Positions 12,401 to 21,963 of a DNA stretch of 40,061 bases are shown here, piece by piece. Both the position numbers and the translations under genes were made by a program. Within the stretch, counting starts at the first letter, position 1; every line of letters begins with the position of its first letter. Source of the stretch: Zygnema cylindricum. Lineage: Eukaryota; Streptophyta; Zygnematophyceae; Zygnematales; Zygnemataceae. The notes below the pieces were generated by a model. The model did not search any database, was not told the origin of the DNA, and worked only from the letters and a program-made list of their open reading frames with translations. The stretch covers positions 95,166 through 135,226 of the forward strand of contig JBBHKE010001408.1 of assembly GCA_037447655.1 (NCBI GenBank), given 5' to 3'.

Positions 12401-13113
12401 TCCGCTCAATACAAATACAAATACAACTGACCAGCCTCAACAAAGGGTAAGCAGAATGAACAAGGAATACGCAATTTATCTCACATAATATTCATACGAC
12501 CGTTGTCGGAACTCCTTAGCAAAGAACTGAGCGATTTCCTGACCATCCCACCGCTTCTTCACCTGAAATGGAAAAAAGCGAAAAGCTTATCAAAATGGCA
12601 CACACAAGCCTGGCATGTAACCCGAAAAATGGCCAGATACACATTTTCCCCCTGTACTACAACAGCGGGTACTGCAGTCTGCCTAACTTGCACCTCTTTA
12701 GAAAAAATCTGTGGATGTAAGTAAAACCTTAAAACGTTGCTAAGTGACAAACTGCCTTTTTGCAGAAACAGGATGGTGTGCAATTCCTTTTGTGAATTGA
12801 CAAGAGCAATTGAAGGAGCTCCTCTAACTCATGCATTGCCTAAAACTAAAAAAAAGGTACTACATTTGCATTGGGTTGAAATTGCTGATTGTTTAGCAAT
12901 CTCAATCATTATTCTCATTGTGATTCAGAATAACATTCATCCGATAACTAAGTACAGACATTTTTTAGGGGTCTTTAACAACCGCTCATGGCCAAGCAGG
13001 AAACAAGAGGCGCTTTAACTCTTTCAGGAGGATATCAAGAGGCTTACATGAGCGACAAACTGAAAGTAATAAGGACGAACATATCTTTTTCCTGCGCCGT
13101 CCCCAGCCACCAT
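3447..13113 (-). CDS. RluA-family RNA pseudouridine synthase (RPUSD2/plant PUS7-like), 12 exons
   Basis: Isomerises uridine to pseudouridine in RNA. Exons, 5' to 3' on the minus strand: 13113-13048, 12562-12485, 12041-11941, 11150-11063, 9296-9218, 8908-8826, 7613-7548, 7259-7203, 6304-6080, 5380-5134, 4700-4121, 3564-3447. Every intron is GT-AG and every junction keeps phase, giving 1788 nt (595 residues plus TGA). An S4-like region (about 24-75) is followed by RHEPPV (82-87), CKPGSMPVHPCG and the catalytic motif HRLDR with Asp143. Then come EKEYVAK-like QKEYVAKV, TGRTHQIRVHL (276-286) and LGHPIAND. A long charged linker (365-545) leads to DDMCTQC and a tail LWLHCIQYSG, as in plant homologues (Arabidopsis RNA pseudouridine synthase 7). 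Family members are usually about 400-550 residues; the excess here is linker. The start Met is chosen because it precedes YVRPYYFQFVAH in frame; an upstream exon is possible. The cellular compartment is unknown. Confidence 0.9.
3629..3816. mobile_element. MITE copy a (3' side of the pseudouridine synthase gene)
   Basis: A 188-bp AT-rich unit with imperfect TIRs: it starts TGCTCACCACTATTGGAGT, and its other end in reverse complement reads TGCTCATCGCTAGTAGAGT (14 of 19 positions alike). The core motif is AAATAGTGTCATTAACAC. It shares sequence along its length with 13237-13409 (opposite orientation) and 6937-7047. It has no coding capacity. Confidence 0.6.
4363..4416. repeat. In-frame 18-bp minisatellite in the pseudouridine synthase exon 11
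   Basis: Three 18-bp units CTCTCCCTTTTTCCCATC (the middle one has one change) plus degenerate units on both sides. On the coding minus strand each unit adds six residues of a GEDGKK type, so the array can expand or shrink without shifting frame. It lies in the unstructured linker between the catalytic domain and the conserved C-terminal tail. A second, shorter repetition (GTENGTKNGTE) lies nearby at about 4180-4215. Confidence 0.85.
5030..5099. repeat. GA-rich polypurine tract
   Basis: Imperfect GAGAGGGA/GAGCGAGA units run for about 70 nt inside the intron between exons 10 and 11 of the pseudouridine synthase gene. On the gene's sense strand this is a CT tract. Confidence 0.8.
5844..5892. 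repeat. Poly-C tract with central GGGG
   Basis: Long C runs flank a short GGGGCCCCG block, inside the intron between exons 9 and 10. The minus strand, which is the transcribed sense strand, carries four or more G runs and could form a G-quadruplex. Exact run lengths may be an assembly approximation. Confidence 0.75.
6797..6935. repeat. About 54-bp degenerate tandem repeats
   Basis: Three consecutive units each contain a form of TTAGTAGTAACTA(C/G)A followed by a GTTAGTGAATTATTTCCATTA-like tail. They lie in the intron between exons 8 and 9 and run into MITE copy c, so they may be its duplicated left part. Confidence 0.5.
6937..7047. mobile_element. MITE copy c (intron 8)
   Basis: Shares with copies a and b the blocks GATCATTTTGGGCCAC, CTTAAACAGTATTATTAAACA and ATGATTTTGGGTAA in the same order. 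The left end merges with the tandem repeats at 6797-6935, so the border is uncertain. Confidence 0.5.
8186..8278. mobile_element. hAT-like CGATA palindromic repeat (intron 6)
   Basis: Runs from AATATATCGGGACC through CTGACCGTTCGATAACGATA and CGGTGTTATCGCGATAAG to ACCGATACACAACACTAAT. The same order of blocks is present in reverse complement at 21964-22052 and partly at 22680-22856. Reverse-complemented, the end reads TAGTGTTGTGTATCGGT, which resembles hAT terminal repeats. It lies in the intron between exons 6 and 7 of the pseudouridine synthase gene. Only one end is clear; the other end and the target duplication are not seen. Confidence 0.5.
8273..8290. repeat. (AT)9 microsatellite
   Basis: An uninterrupted AT dinucleotide run directly beside the hAT-like repeat. 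Confidence 0.85.
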
Positions 13114-13236
13114 AGTGCCATTCACTCTGATTATCAGTTCAACTACTGGGACAGCAAACGCTAACTTGAATGTGTATACAGAAGGCTACTCAACTCAGTT
13201 GTCTGTCCAAGGCTACTACTTTCCATCGGCATTGGA

Positions 13237-13409
13237 GCTACTCACCCTAATTCGAGTGAGTGTTTGTTTTGTCTCAAAATCATAAATAAGTGTTAATGAC
13301 ACTATTTAGGTGAGTGGCCCAAAATGAGCCACGTTACAATACACAACTTAGTGTATTTAATTCTAACAAAGTGTCGTCGTTAATAATTCATCAACTCTAC
13401 TAGCAACGG
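13237..13409. mobile_element. MITE copy b (5' side of the pseudouridine synthase gene)
   Basis: In reverse complement it follows copy a closely: TTGCTAGTAGAGTTGATGAA, then GTGGCTCATTTTGGGCCACT, then CTAAATAGTGTCATTAACAC and the CTCGAATTAGGGTGAG end. It lies 124 bp upstream of the proposed start codon, so it could overlap the promoter or 5' leader. Confidence 0.6.
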
Positions 13410-13413
13410 GCGG

Positions 13414-14232
13414 TATCGTGAAGTAACAGCTGAAATTCTCAGGCTTTTGGTGTAAGACCACAGGACAAATGCTATATGCTGGCAAGCAGGTAGCTTGAAC
13501 CCAAATTTCCGTTCAAAAATCGTAAAAATTATAAAATCATAAATTTCTGAACAGACTGTACGATACCAAAGTGGCATTTTGGTTAGCAAAAATCTCTATA
13601 AAGCTCCATAGCAAAAACAAACGCCAATTCCTTGAATAGTAATCAGAAAAAAAAGGGCTATAATAATTTTGCCAGATATCAACGTAGCAGTAATTTTTCT
13701 GCTTAAAAAATCAATAACCATTGTTTCAATAGCGAAGATGTTTACCATTTAAGAAGACAAAATCTTCTTGATTGGCCATACAGGACGGGTCTTCCCATTG
13801 AATACCAGCTTCTTTTTCCATCATATGCTTCTTATTTTGTCTTGGTTGAACAATAAGCAGTTATATGTGCCTTACGAACTAAGTGTTTGAGATTAGGTTT
13901 AAAAAGTTGTACACAAAATAACCTACAATGGACAAAAAATGTAGAGAGTCAAAAAAAAAAAAATCGAGCAGTTTATTTATCGAAACTAGTGAAAGATGGA
14001 CCCATGAAATAAACAATTGTATTTTACAAGTTGTTGGCTTTTATGAAGGATAGAATGTAAAGTTGCTGCCAGGAGAAACAGAATTCAAATTGAGAAACGC
14101 AATTCAAATTTTGAAACGAAGGTTCGCCACTTTCACACGTGGCTCAAAACGTCAAATGTGCGAAAATCACTGGAAACTTTAAATGCGATAACCCCATACT
14201 ATACGCACAATATGCCGTATAGTACGCATGTA
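13414..14232. other. Intergenic, no gene recognised
   Basis: AT-rich DNA between the divergent gene starts. Only short unrelated open frames are present. A small hairpin (ACTATACG with CGTATAGT, about 14194-14222) is the only structure noticed. Confidence 0.4.
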
Positions 14233-14800
14233 CTATAGAGTTACCGCATATAGCGTTCCAAATGTTTTTTCACAACTCCGTTCTATATAATGTGCATCTT
14301 TTCCTGAAGCTCTTCTCCTCGGCTTCTCTTCTTTTCCATGTCCACTCGGATGATAACGCAGGCGCTGGCATGAAGCGCTTCCAGGACGTATATTCTTTGA
14401 ATCCAAGCTTCTAATTCTGGAGTCTTTCACGTCTGAAGACCTACTTAGACGTTCTTCAGTTTCTTTCTTCATTTCTCGTTTGATCTTTAATTATTCAAGT
14501 TTGGTAGGAATGCAAGCTCCTGATTTATGACACAATTGAATATTGTAAGTGGAATTCGACACCGCTTCACATATAACTTCATTTTTTTGTTGTGTTGGTT
14601 CATTCTTTAGGTTTCTTGTCTCTGTTGGGCGTGCCTGGCGCTGTTCAAAAATGCCATCAGAACTTTGTCTTCAACTTGACTTTTAACCTGCTTTTTGTTT
14701 TCGAATTCTGAATGCTTATATACTTCAGAGTCGCCTTTCTTTTGTAGCATGCTTGTGTTACGTTTGTTTAGCTTCACTGGTTCGTCCAAAAACAATTACA
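14233..14800 (-). pseudogene. Possible small gene or gene remnant with a 47-nt intron, unidentified
   Basis: On the minus strand, a frame running through KLNKRNTSMLQKKGDSEVY to ENKKQ reaches a possible donor CAG|GTTAAA at 14688/14687. A matching acceptor TTTTTGAACAG ends at 14641. Splicing this 47-nt interval continues in phase as RQARPTETRNLKNEP... to KLE and a TAA at 14491. The same frame then stays open for about 85 more codons (14490-14233, KIKREMKKETEERLSRSSD...) to its next stop. Composition is charged and protein-like but I recognise no domain. Upstream exons could not be fixed. It could be an active lineage-specific gene with very short introns, a decayed gene, or chance. Confidence 0.3.
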
Positions 14801-15525
14801 GAGAAAATGAAATTTGAATATACATTGTCGCATTCACTACACTGGTTGATCTCAGTCTGTTCCTCTTTGTCTTTTCAAACTTTTCTACTCTGTGGAATGT
14901 ATGCCATGCACAGTCGAAGTTCACACTCTTTGTTTAGCAAACTATGAGCTTTTTGTAAAGAACATCTCGCCAGTGTTTAGGAATCAAGTAGGGTTACTAT
15001 GTGTTTCAACATTGCTGCTATGCAGTTTTTCTGGAGTCTAAATATGGACTTTCGAAGATTTTTTTTCTAAACCTAAGTTCTTACCGAAGCCTAAAATATA
15101 TTAGGGTGCAAAAATCGAGATTTATCAGTTAATTCGCGTCCTCTTTTGATGTAGTAATCCGCGTGCAATGAAGAGCTGATTGTTTCCTCCTTTTAATTCC
15201 TTTTTTATTCCTCTTTTTACTTCCTTTTTATTGCTTTTAATATTATCCTTTGTTCATGTTTGTTCATTCTCAATTGAATTGCTCATTTATTTGAATTATG
15301 CAGGCTTTCGATTCAAGCTGGAACAGTTTTGCTTTCTGGAGAAGCTTTGACGACAGTAGTTGTGCTCCATCACCATTGATTTTCTGTAACAAGCTGTACC
15401 ATTCTTGTTAATCCAGCGTGGAACCTTGTTATTTGTTTTAAATAGTCGTAAGAGGAATTTGTAGTTTTGTAAAAGGAAAATGTTAGGGATGTAGATATTT
15501 ATATTAGTTACTGCACAGCCTTCAC

Positions 15526-16360
15526 ATGGAAGGTGGAGATACATCACAACCTAACCATGACCGTGGCAGTTTTGATGTTACGTCAGTATCAACTAGAAAA
15601 GCTGGCTCTTACTCAGAGTCGATCAATTTAGTTCATCTTAATATCGGTGGCCAGTTTTTCACTACTGCAAAATCCACACTTGATTTAGAATATAAGAGCA
15701 TGTTAGCAACAGCAGTACGTGACCATGTCTCTAAACATGGAACTAGCACCCCTGTCTTTTTTGATCGCGATGGTAGAAGATTTTCTCATGTACTAAATTA
15801 CTTACGGAATGGGACGGTCAACATGGAGAATTTAACATCGTTGTACGAACTTCAAGAAGAAGCAGATTTTTTTGGTCTACAAGCATTGCTGGTGAGTCTC
15901 AAATGCTGGATCCTTCTTGCTCATCCAATCTTGTGAGCTGGAAGTTCAGAAGCACAAATGCTACCCTATACCAATGAAAGTCTTAATGCTTGGACCATTA
16001 CGTCAGAAGAGGCCATCACTCTGGCTTCTCAGTGCATGTAGTCGTATGCTGCTGTTCAAGTTTCTGCCAGGGCTAATGCAGCATGTACGGATTTGTTATG
16101 AGATTGAGTAACATAAGCCTGTCTTCTTGTTTTGCAAATGCTGGTCTCATTGTTTATGGAATTATTGTTGGCAGAAACTTGTGGATGCTTTGATAGAAAC
16201 TGCTACTCGCCGAATCTGGCATGAAGAAGAGCGGCGGGAGAAAATGCTTTCAACGCTCATTCAGATATCTAGCAGACTTGAAAGTGAACATAGCTCTAAG
16301 TCTAGGAAGATGGATGATAATGCTAGACAACCTTTGTTTACTATAGACGATGACTTCTGA
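15526..16360 (+). CDS. BTB/KCTD-type T1 domain protein gene, middle part disrupted
   Basis: Exon 1 (15526-15891, 122 codons) encodes a BTB fold of the potassium-channel tetramerisation (T1/KCTD) type. Residues 35-121 show VHLNIGGQFFTT, VFFDRDGRRFSHVLNYLRNG and EEADFFGLQAL. It ends at a perfect donor G|GTGAGT. The last exon (16175-16360, acceptor TTGGCAG) encodes a charged helix KLVDALIETATRRIWHEEE and ends FTIDDDF-stop. Between them a coding-like frame (about 15949-16095) includes AITLASQ and SYAAVQVSARANAACTDLL. It has an in-frame TAG between those two blocks and a TGA after the second, and is one base out of phase with the plausible acceptor at 15937. Such T1 proteins often oligomerise and act as Cullin-3 adaptors; that role is inference. 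The gene may be real with assembly errors, or decaying. Confidence 0.65.
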
Positions 16361-17794
16361 ATTGCAGAATGCAATACAGAGTCTGTACATTGATTATGAC
16401 GAAAATGAGTTGGTCAAAAATTAGGAAAGTTTATCGAATAGTATATATTTACTTTCAAAACAGCAGAATCCTGTGATTCACGTCTTTTAATGAATTTGCT
16501 TCACATTTTTAAATTCTAACCACCAGTGTCGTTCTGTGAGAGTTGTATTGCTTATTTTTTTATGTATTTTTCAACTTTGCATTGCACATCCTCCTGTATT
16601 TTAATGCCTTTGGCCCTCATTTGGGACGTTATCGCCAGGTTTATTATGTTGAAGTATTTTACAATACAATAAGGAGCATTATTCTCTCTTTTCCGTTTTT
16701 TTCAATTTTATTTGATAGCTGGTTTTTTTTTCATTCAACTATGTGTGCTATTTGACCAGGCTGGTTTTCAGCCTTTGGTCAATTTTGAATTGTTCACTAT
16801 GCTTTTGACATTTCGACCATTATTCTCTGACATATTATCTAAGTTGTTAAGGAACATGCATTACATAGTTTCCTGCTAGCTCTGGGATTGATTGAAAGGA
16901 TCCGGTTCTCGACGAAAAACAGTGTTTTGTTTTTTGTTGTTCCAGTTTAACGCGAGTTGTAAATTGTGCTTTGTTCACTTATATCGGAACCTGTGGAAAT
17001 TTCTTTTAAGCCAAGAACTTGTTGCTTTTTGTGACTGTATTTTACCGCATAAGCAACATACCACATTCATAACACTGGGACACTGGGGAGGATTTTGCAA
17101 TCCCTTCAGGTCATTTTTTTACTCCTTCCTCTTAGGAGTATCAGTCTTTTCCCATTTTCATGACTGTCACGTTAAGTTTTTTCGCTTATTTTGCATCCAT
17201 CAACGATAAATTTGTCCTTTTTGATCCTCATTGGCCGTTGGCAATGTTCTTCGTTTTTGTTGTTTGATCTTGGGTGGCATTCTTCGCTTCCATTTCACCT
17301 TTAAGTCCTCCCTTTTTTTTTGACAAACCTTTTCATGAATGCAGCGGCTTACCATTGCAGTACTGCTTTTATTACAGACGTCGATTATCATCTCTTTTGT
17401 CATCACTTATATTTGATGATCATTGGTGCTTCGTGGGTGAGTGGAGAGGGAGGTGGTTACATCGGGAGCAAATGGGCATTTAAATATGGGAAGCTCCATC
17501 CAAGTTTACGCTTGGGAATGGCCATGATTGCATTACATTAGGTTGCACATGTAATGTAGTGGAAAGTAGAAAGACAGTCTTTAATACAAATGTGGGCAGA
17601 AACAAATACATACAACTCTCTCATGCTTATTCCCATGCAAGGTTGTAGGGTCGTGCTTTAGGGCTGCGAATTATATTGGTGCAAGTAAAATCTTTGGAAG
17701 ATGGTTATGATAGTTAGTTGGCTTGGTCCAGGAAAAAAGATGGAGGTGAAGCTTCATTGCAATAGACGCTGGGAGGGCACAAAATACTCCATCA
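16361..17794. other. 3' flank of the BTB gene, no gene recognised
   Basis: T-rich on the plus strand with only short, mutually overlapping open frames. The first few hundred bases probably include the 3' UTR. No clear repeat or RNA gene was seen. Confidence 0.4.
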
Positions 17795-18540
17795 TTCATT
17801 ACATGAAATGTTGGAAGAGTATGTGGATATGTTTTTTGACGATCTGCCAACATTTTTGCCAACCCATAGTGTGGGTCATATGTTACCTTTGGAAAGCCGC
17901 GAGAAACCACCAATTTGACTATGATACAGGCTAAGCCCCTCGGAGCGAGAAGAATGACAAATACAAATAGCTTCCTTGCTAGGCAAGGGTTGGACAGAAA
18001 GGTCAAAGAGTCCTTATAGAGAGCCAATTCTCTTTGTTCAAAGTAAAGGCGACTCTTTTTGCATGTGTGTGGACAAATACGAAAAGAAAAGCAGTGAAAA
18101 ATTGCTACCCTCGTTTGTAGATTATTAATTTGTTGCCTCGACTTCGAGGTGTTAAGTGCTCTGTCTCCATACATTATCGCAAGGTTATCATCCAATTTGG
18201 ATGACCTAGGAGGGTGTGCCAAAAACGTGTGTAAAACACTGATTAGATTTCGATTCAAGGTCAAGTCTTTTGGTTTAATAAACGCACCGACGACATTCTA
18301 CCATGTAATAAATAATATTATTTGGTCGTTGTTAAGGAAGATTTTGCTAGTCTACCTCGAAACATTCTTACTTTTAGTTGCACACCATAGCAGTATGCCA
18401 AGCATGTCCACCGAGTGTTAGGTGTTTTACAAAAAAAATAGCTTGTTTGCGCAAGAATGTGAATGTATATCTCAAAGAAAAAATGCCTTATACTTTGGCC
18501 AAGCTTTAAGTGTGACAAATGTTGTTCACATGCAAAAAAC
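17795..18540 (+). pseudogene. Ty3/Gypsy reverse transcriptase fragment
   Basis: One frame starts at HEMLEEYVDMFFDDLPTFLP and continues after two stops as YRLSPSEREE, then SLLGKGWTERSKSPYREPI and FVQSKGDSFCMCVD. This matches the usual Gypsy N-terminal RT order (DVFPDDLP, then YRLSP, then SPYGAPVLFV, then CVDYR). A second frame gives KSFGLINAPTTFYHVINNI and LLVYLETFLL, corresponding to the MPFGLTNAPATF and YLDDILIFS motifs. The catalytic Asp pair is replaced (YLET). A third frame gives QYAKHVHRVLGVLQKK. At least three stops and two frame changes make it inactive. No LTR, integrase or gag was found nearby. Confidence 0.85.
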
Positions 18541-19037
18541 AATTAAGCTATAGATATTTGAGAAGCACTGAAAACTATGGCAATGCTACTGTATTTTTTT
18601 TGAGTACTCCAGAAAGTTGACACAAGGTCACGGTGACTTTATTCAACTTTTTCAAACTTGGCGTTTATATACCCATACGACACATTTTTGTCGACGAACG
18701 TAGCACGTTAGACCCACACGTCGCCTTCGCTGATAATAGAAGAGGGTCATTTTTTGTCAACGGTGTTCCTCCTCTCCATTTCATGGGTAATGGGGCCAAG
18801 CCCGTCGTTTTACTCACTCGGATTAGGTTTGGCTTTATATAAGTTGCTAACTACGGCCACTCTTGCTCACTTTAGGAAACATTGCAAAATATATTTTAAG
18901 TGTAATGAATAACCCTTTTTTATGTGTTTTCAGGGAGGCAAAGTAGTCGAGGCATTCGAACCTTTCCCATGCATTGTCAACCAAATGTGTTAAGTATGAA
19001 TCTTTAGTGCGACAAGACATTATCTTCCATTTGGGTT
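18541..19037. other. Intergenic, no gene recognised
   Basis: Follows the Gypsy fragment and may be its decayed downstream part. Only short open frames are present and no motif is recognised. Confidence 0.35.
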
Positions 19038-19395
19038 GTGGTGACGATATGCATGATCAATTATTCTCCTATCGAACTCCCAACCACCGAAAACATAGAA
19101 TCAGCCTTCGATTATTTTTCTCAGCTTGTAAACCTATTCATGCCACGACATACGCTGGATTGTTTGTCCATGTGTTTTTCAGTTCTCTTTGGGCCCCAAA
19201 CCTTTTATTCTCTTTCGGAGGAAGAAACTTTCCAGCGCGATTTCGCCCCACCCAAGGCTTTTTGAAAACCCGTGTTTCCATATTACCCCTCGTGAATTCG
19301 ATCAAATTACAAGGAGACTTTGCAAATCAAATTCCCTAGCGTTGGCCGCGCGAGATAAAGAGGTCCTAGTTTTCGTGCGTCCTCACTGTTTTTAG
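19038..19395 (+). pseudogene. Coding-like fragment with a frame change, unidentified
   Basis: The frame from 19038 reads protein-like text (ENIESAFDYFSQLVNLFMP, SLSEEETFQRDFAPPKAF) and stops at a T5 run near 19262. A neighbouring frame continues from the same point as ENPCFHITPREFDQITRRL to FVRPHCF and a stop at 19395. The switch at a homopolymer suggests a one-base change in an older coding sequence. No family is recognised; gag of a decayed retroelement or a captured host exon are both possible. Confidence 0.35.
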
Positions 19396-19875
19396 TGTAT
19401 TCATGAATATGGGATACGGAAAAAGGGGGTAGATACAGAGTTTGGGGAGAAAACGTCAACGAAGGTTTCAAGAAAACCGGATTTCATGTTCGGAACGTGA
19501 GATAAGACCAACAGACTCGGATTCGCGTGTACGAACAAAGAGTAAAAGTACGTAGTGACCCGACAAAAGTACAGTACACCGCGAATCGCTATAAGGGTTA
19601 AAGCGATTTTAAGTCTCCGCTGCCAATTCGACATATTTATGTGTCTCGATATGTTTCAGGACATAGCGTAACTGCGTAAGACGTAAGTGAATGAGTGAAA
19701 TAATGCTCGATCTGTGACAATCCTGTTTCTCGGAGTATTCGTGCGGTAGCGTCGACTTCTGGATCGAGCAGAATGACCGGATGCCGAAATATCGTGATCG
19801 TCAATGATTATTGTAAACTACCCCGTGTATCGTTATTAGTTGGAAAGGTTTTTTTTGCCACTTCAAACCATAGTT

Positions 19876-19927
19876 CAAAAGTAGGTGAAAGTAGGCCCAT
19901 ACAATATGTCTATCGTATGCAAAACAT
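19876..19927. repeat. Inverted repeat 1, left arm (partner 22855-22906)
   Basis: A 52-bp arm starting CAAAAGTAGGTGAAAGTAGG, matched in reverse complement at 22855-22906 with two differences (50 of 52). The arms lie about 3 kb apart. Confidence 0.85.
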
Positions 19928-20505
19928 ACAATATGGCCTTAAAACATACAATATGGCCTTAAGACCCATTTTCCTAGTTGTTCAATACGTGCGATTTTTT
20001 GCTTTTTTCCAATTTCTACGTATTGTACGTGACTTTTCAAAAAATCGCAAAAAAACGTCTACTGTAAACTGAAACTGCGAATTTACGGAAACATATAGAC
20101 AAATTACGATAATTGTACGAATTATTACGGCAATTGTACGGAAATTGAGGAAAAAATTCGATGCACTTGTCGGTACTTTCTGTTTAATAAACTGATCAGA
20201 ATGTACACAAAAATGTTCGAAAATTTATCGTCACGTCTACGGACATTTCCAAAAAAGGCGTTGCGGCGTAACACTATTTGAGCGCCGTAAGTCCAAAATG
20301 TGTACGGGCGTCTTCTTTAAGTTTTCGAAAAGAAGCCGCCATAAATACTTCAACAGTTGAAAGAGAAAATTCAAGGAAGACGTCATTACCGACGCCGCGG
20401 CAGTAGTTAGTAAACCGCTGTTGAAGTCGTTGACGATGAAGTCACGGACCTCCAAAAGAGCCGTCAGTTTTTCCGTGAGTTTTGAGGTATTTTTTTATTT
20501 AAACC

Positions 20506-20587
20506 GTCAGATTCGGACGATCGGACGGTCGTTGATCAAAGTAGCGATCTAAGAAGGTCACATGAAAAGCCCATAACACAACTTACA
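20506..20587. repeat. Inverted repeat 2, left arm (partner 21761-21841)
   Basis: About 81 bp beginning GTCAGATTCGGACGATCGGA, matched in reverse complement at 21761-21841 at about 76 of 81 positions. A further inner block at 20789-20836 (GGCCTACCATAAAAAAGCC) pairs with 21703-21750, with an extra 200 bp between the two blocks on the left side only. Confidence 0.85.
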
Positions 20588-21504
20588 ATAGGACTTACGT
20601 CTGCGTTTTTTTTTTCCGGGTTTTTTTTCCCGCGGAATTTCATCCTACGTGTCAGTTCGCTAAAAAATTTCGTCCGGCGGCGTGTGCTGTACTATGATGA
20701 TACGTCAGATTCGTACGTTCGACCAGGAGTGTGCACAACGCACACCCATACAGTATGCCTACTCTACGCGAGTTTTGTGCCAAGTTTTGTGCGCCTACCA
20801 AAGGCCTACCATAAAAAAGCCTACTTTTGAACTATGCTTCAAACATCTATTCCCCGTCCACAATTAGCGGATTTCTCATCTGACGGTTGGGATTAGATGT
20901 CAAGATTCTCAACCTTCACATTGCTGGTTTCCAATTGAAAATTGGACAAGTTTGCATGGAGAAAAGATGATTTGAGTGGCGAAAAAAACCTCTACAATAA
21001 TAACGATACACGGTGTAATACAGTATTATAGACGTTTCCAATCGGGTGGCGGCTGTTTACTCTCTAACCGGCGAGAGGAGTTGTTCCAAGCCGCCACTAT
21101 CCGTCGCTGGCTTTATTTCATCGAACGGACAAGATGATCTCGCCCGCATTCCACGGAGACCAGCTTCTTGCAGTATATACTGAATCGTTATAACTGCGAA
21201 TAACACTATATCGGTGTGCCTAAATTACGACCTTTGAACCTAGGAATAGAGTTGATAACACTATTCTTTCCTCCACACTAATATAAGTATGGTTTATTAG
21301 TCAGTGTCAATCACTCAAATCTAGGAGGAATTCAAATAGTGTAGTTTAATGGATCTCGTACATTTTCGTACCATGACGTACTGTTTTTTTCATTTTTTGA
21401 CATGTTTAGTTGTTTACTACAGTTCCTATCGAAATTATCTAAGGGTCTAGGCACATATATTATCGCTCCATCGACCTCAACTGTCGTCAAGGAGGACGCG
21501 ACGA

Positions 21505-21562
21505 CGGTACAGTACTGTAAAGTACAGTGAAGTACAGAACAATACAGTGCAATACAGTAGCG
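21505..21562. repeat. Degenerate AGTACAGT tandem array
   Basis: Successive GTACAGTACTGTA, AAGTACAGTGA, AGTACAGAACA, ATACAGTGCA and ATACAGTAG units, about 10 bp each. Confidence 0.7.
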
Positions 21563-21702
21563 ACAGGCCGTGTATAATCGCTACGGTTGTACGATATAGG
21601 TAACTCCCGTGCATGTGTCTTCGGACAGGTTCGACACGAATCCACCAGAATCTACCAGAAAATCTTTGTTGGACGATATCCTGTCACGCACCCTTTGCCT
21701 TC

Positions 21703-21841
21703 TTTGCATGGTTCAAAAGTAGGCGTTTTTATGGTAGGCCCTTTAGTCGGCGCCTTTGTCGTAAGTTGTGTTATGGGATTTTCATGTGATCTTCTTAGAT
21801 CGCTACTTTGATCAGCAACCGTCCGATCGTCCGAATGTGAC
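21703..21841. repeat. Inverted repeat 2, right arm
   Basis: Contiguous partner of the blocks 20789-20836 and 20506-20587, in reverse complement. Because this arm is uninterrupted, the 200 bp at 20588-20788 look like a later insertion into the left arm. Confidence 0.8.
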
Positions 21842-21963
21842 AGTGAAAATATATTTTTTTGTCCGAATGTTTTAATTGGTCCAATTTTTGGTCCGAATGT
21901 TTTAATTGGTCCGAATAGGTCTGGATACAATATGGGTTTTAAGGTCATATTGTATGTTTTGTA

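Larger units (their letters stand above)
19819..21017. mobile_element. 1.2-kb TIR element (CACGGTGTA family)
   Basis: The left end TACCCCGTGTATCGTTATTA (19819-19838) matches the right end 20998-21017 in reverse complement at 19 of 20 positions. The similarity continues more loosely inward through a T-run, GCCACT and AAACCAT. The right 150 bp are also found alone at 2690-2836. No transposase frame is present. It is interleaved with two other inverted-repeat pairs, so the simple element may be composite. Confidence 0.6.

Noticed and set aside
15934-16111. Second plus-strand frame of the BTB locus (LEVQKHKCYPIPMK...) as the true exon
   Set aside because: It is open and reachable from the acceptor at 15937, but its composition is not protein-like and the neighbouring frame (AITLASQ, VSARANAACTDLL) fits the flanking exons better. 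Not decisively excluded.
17671-18264. A 197-codon minus-strand open frame
   Set aside because: It lies antisense over the Gypsy RT remnant, whose plus-strand motifs explain the region; the minus frame has no recognisable domain.
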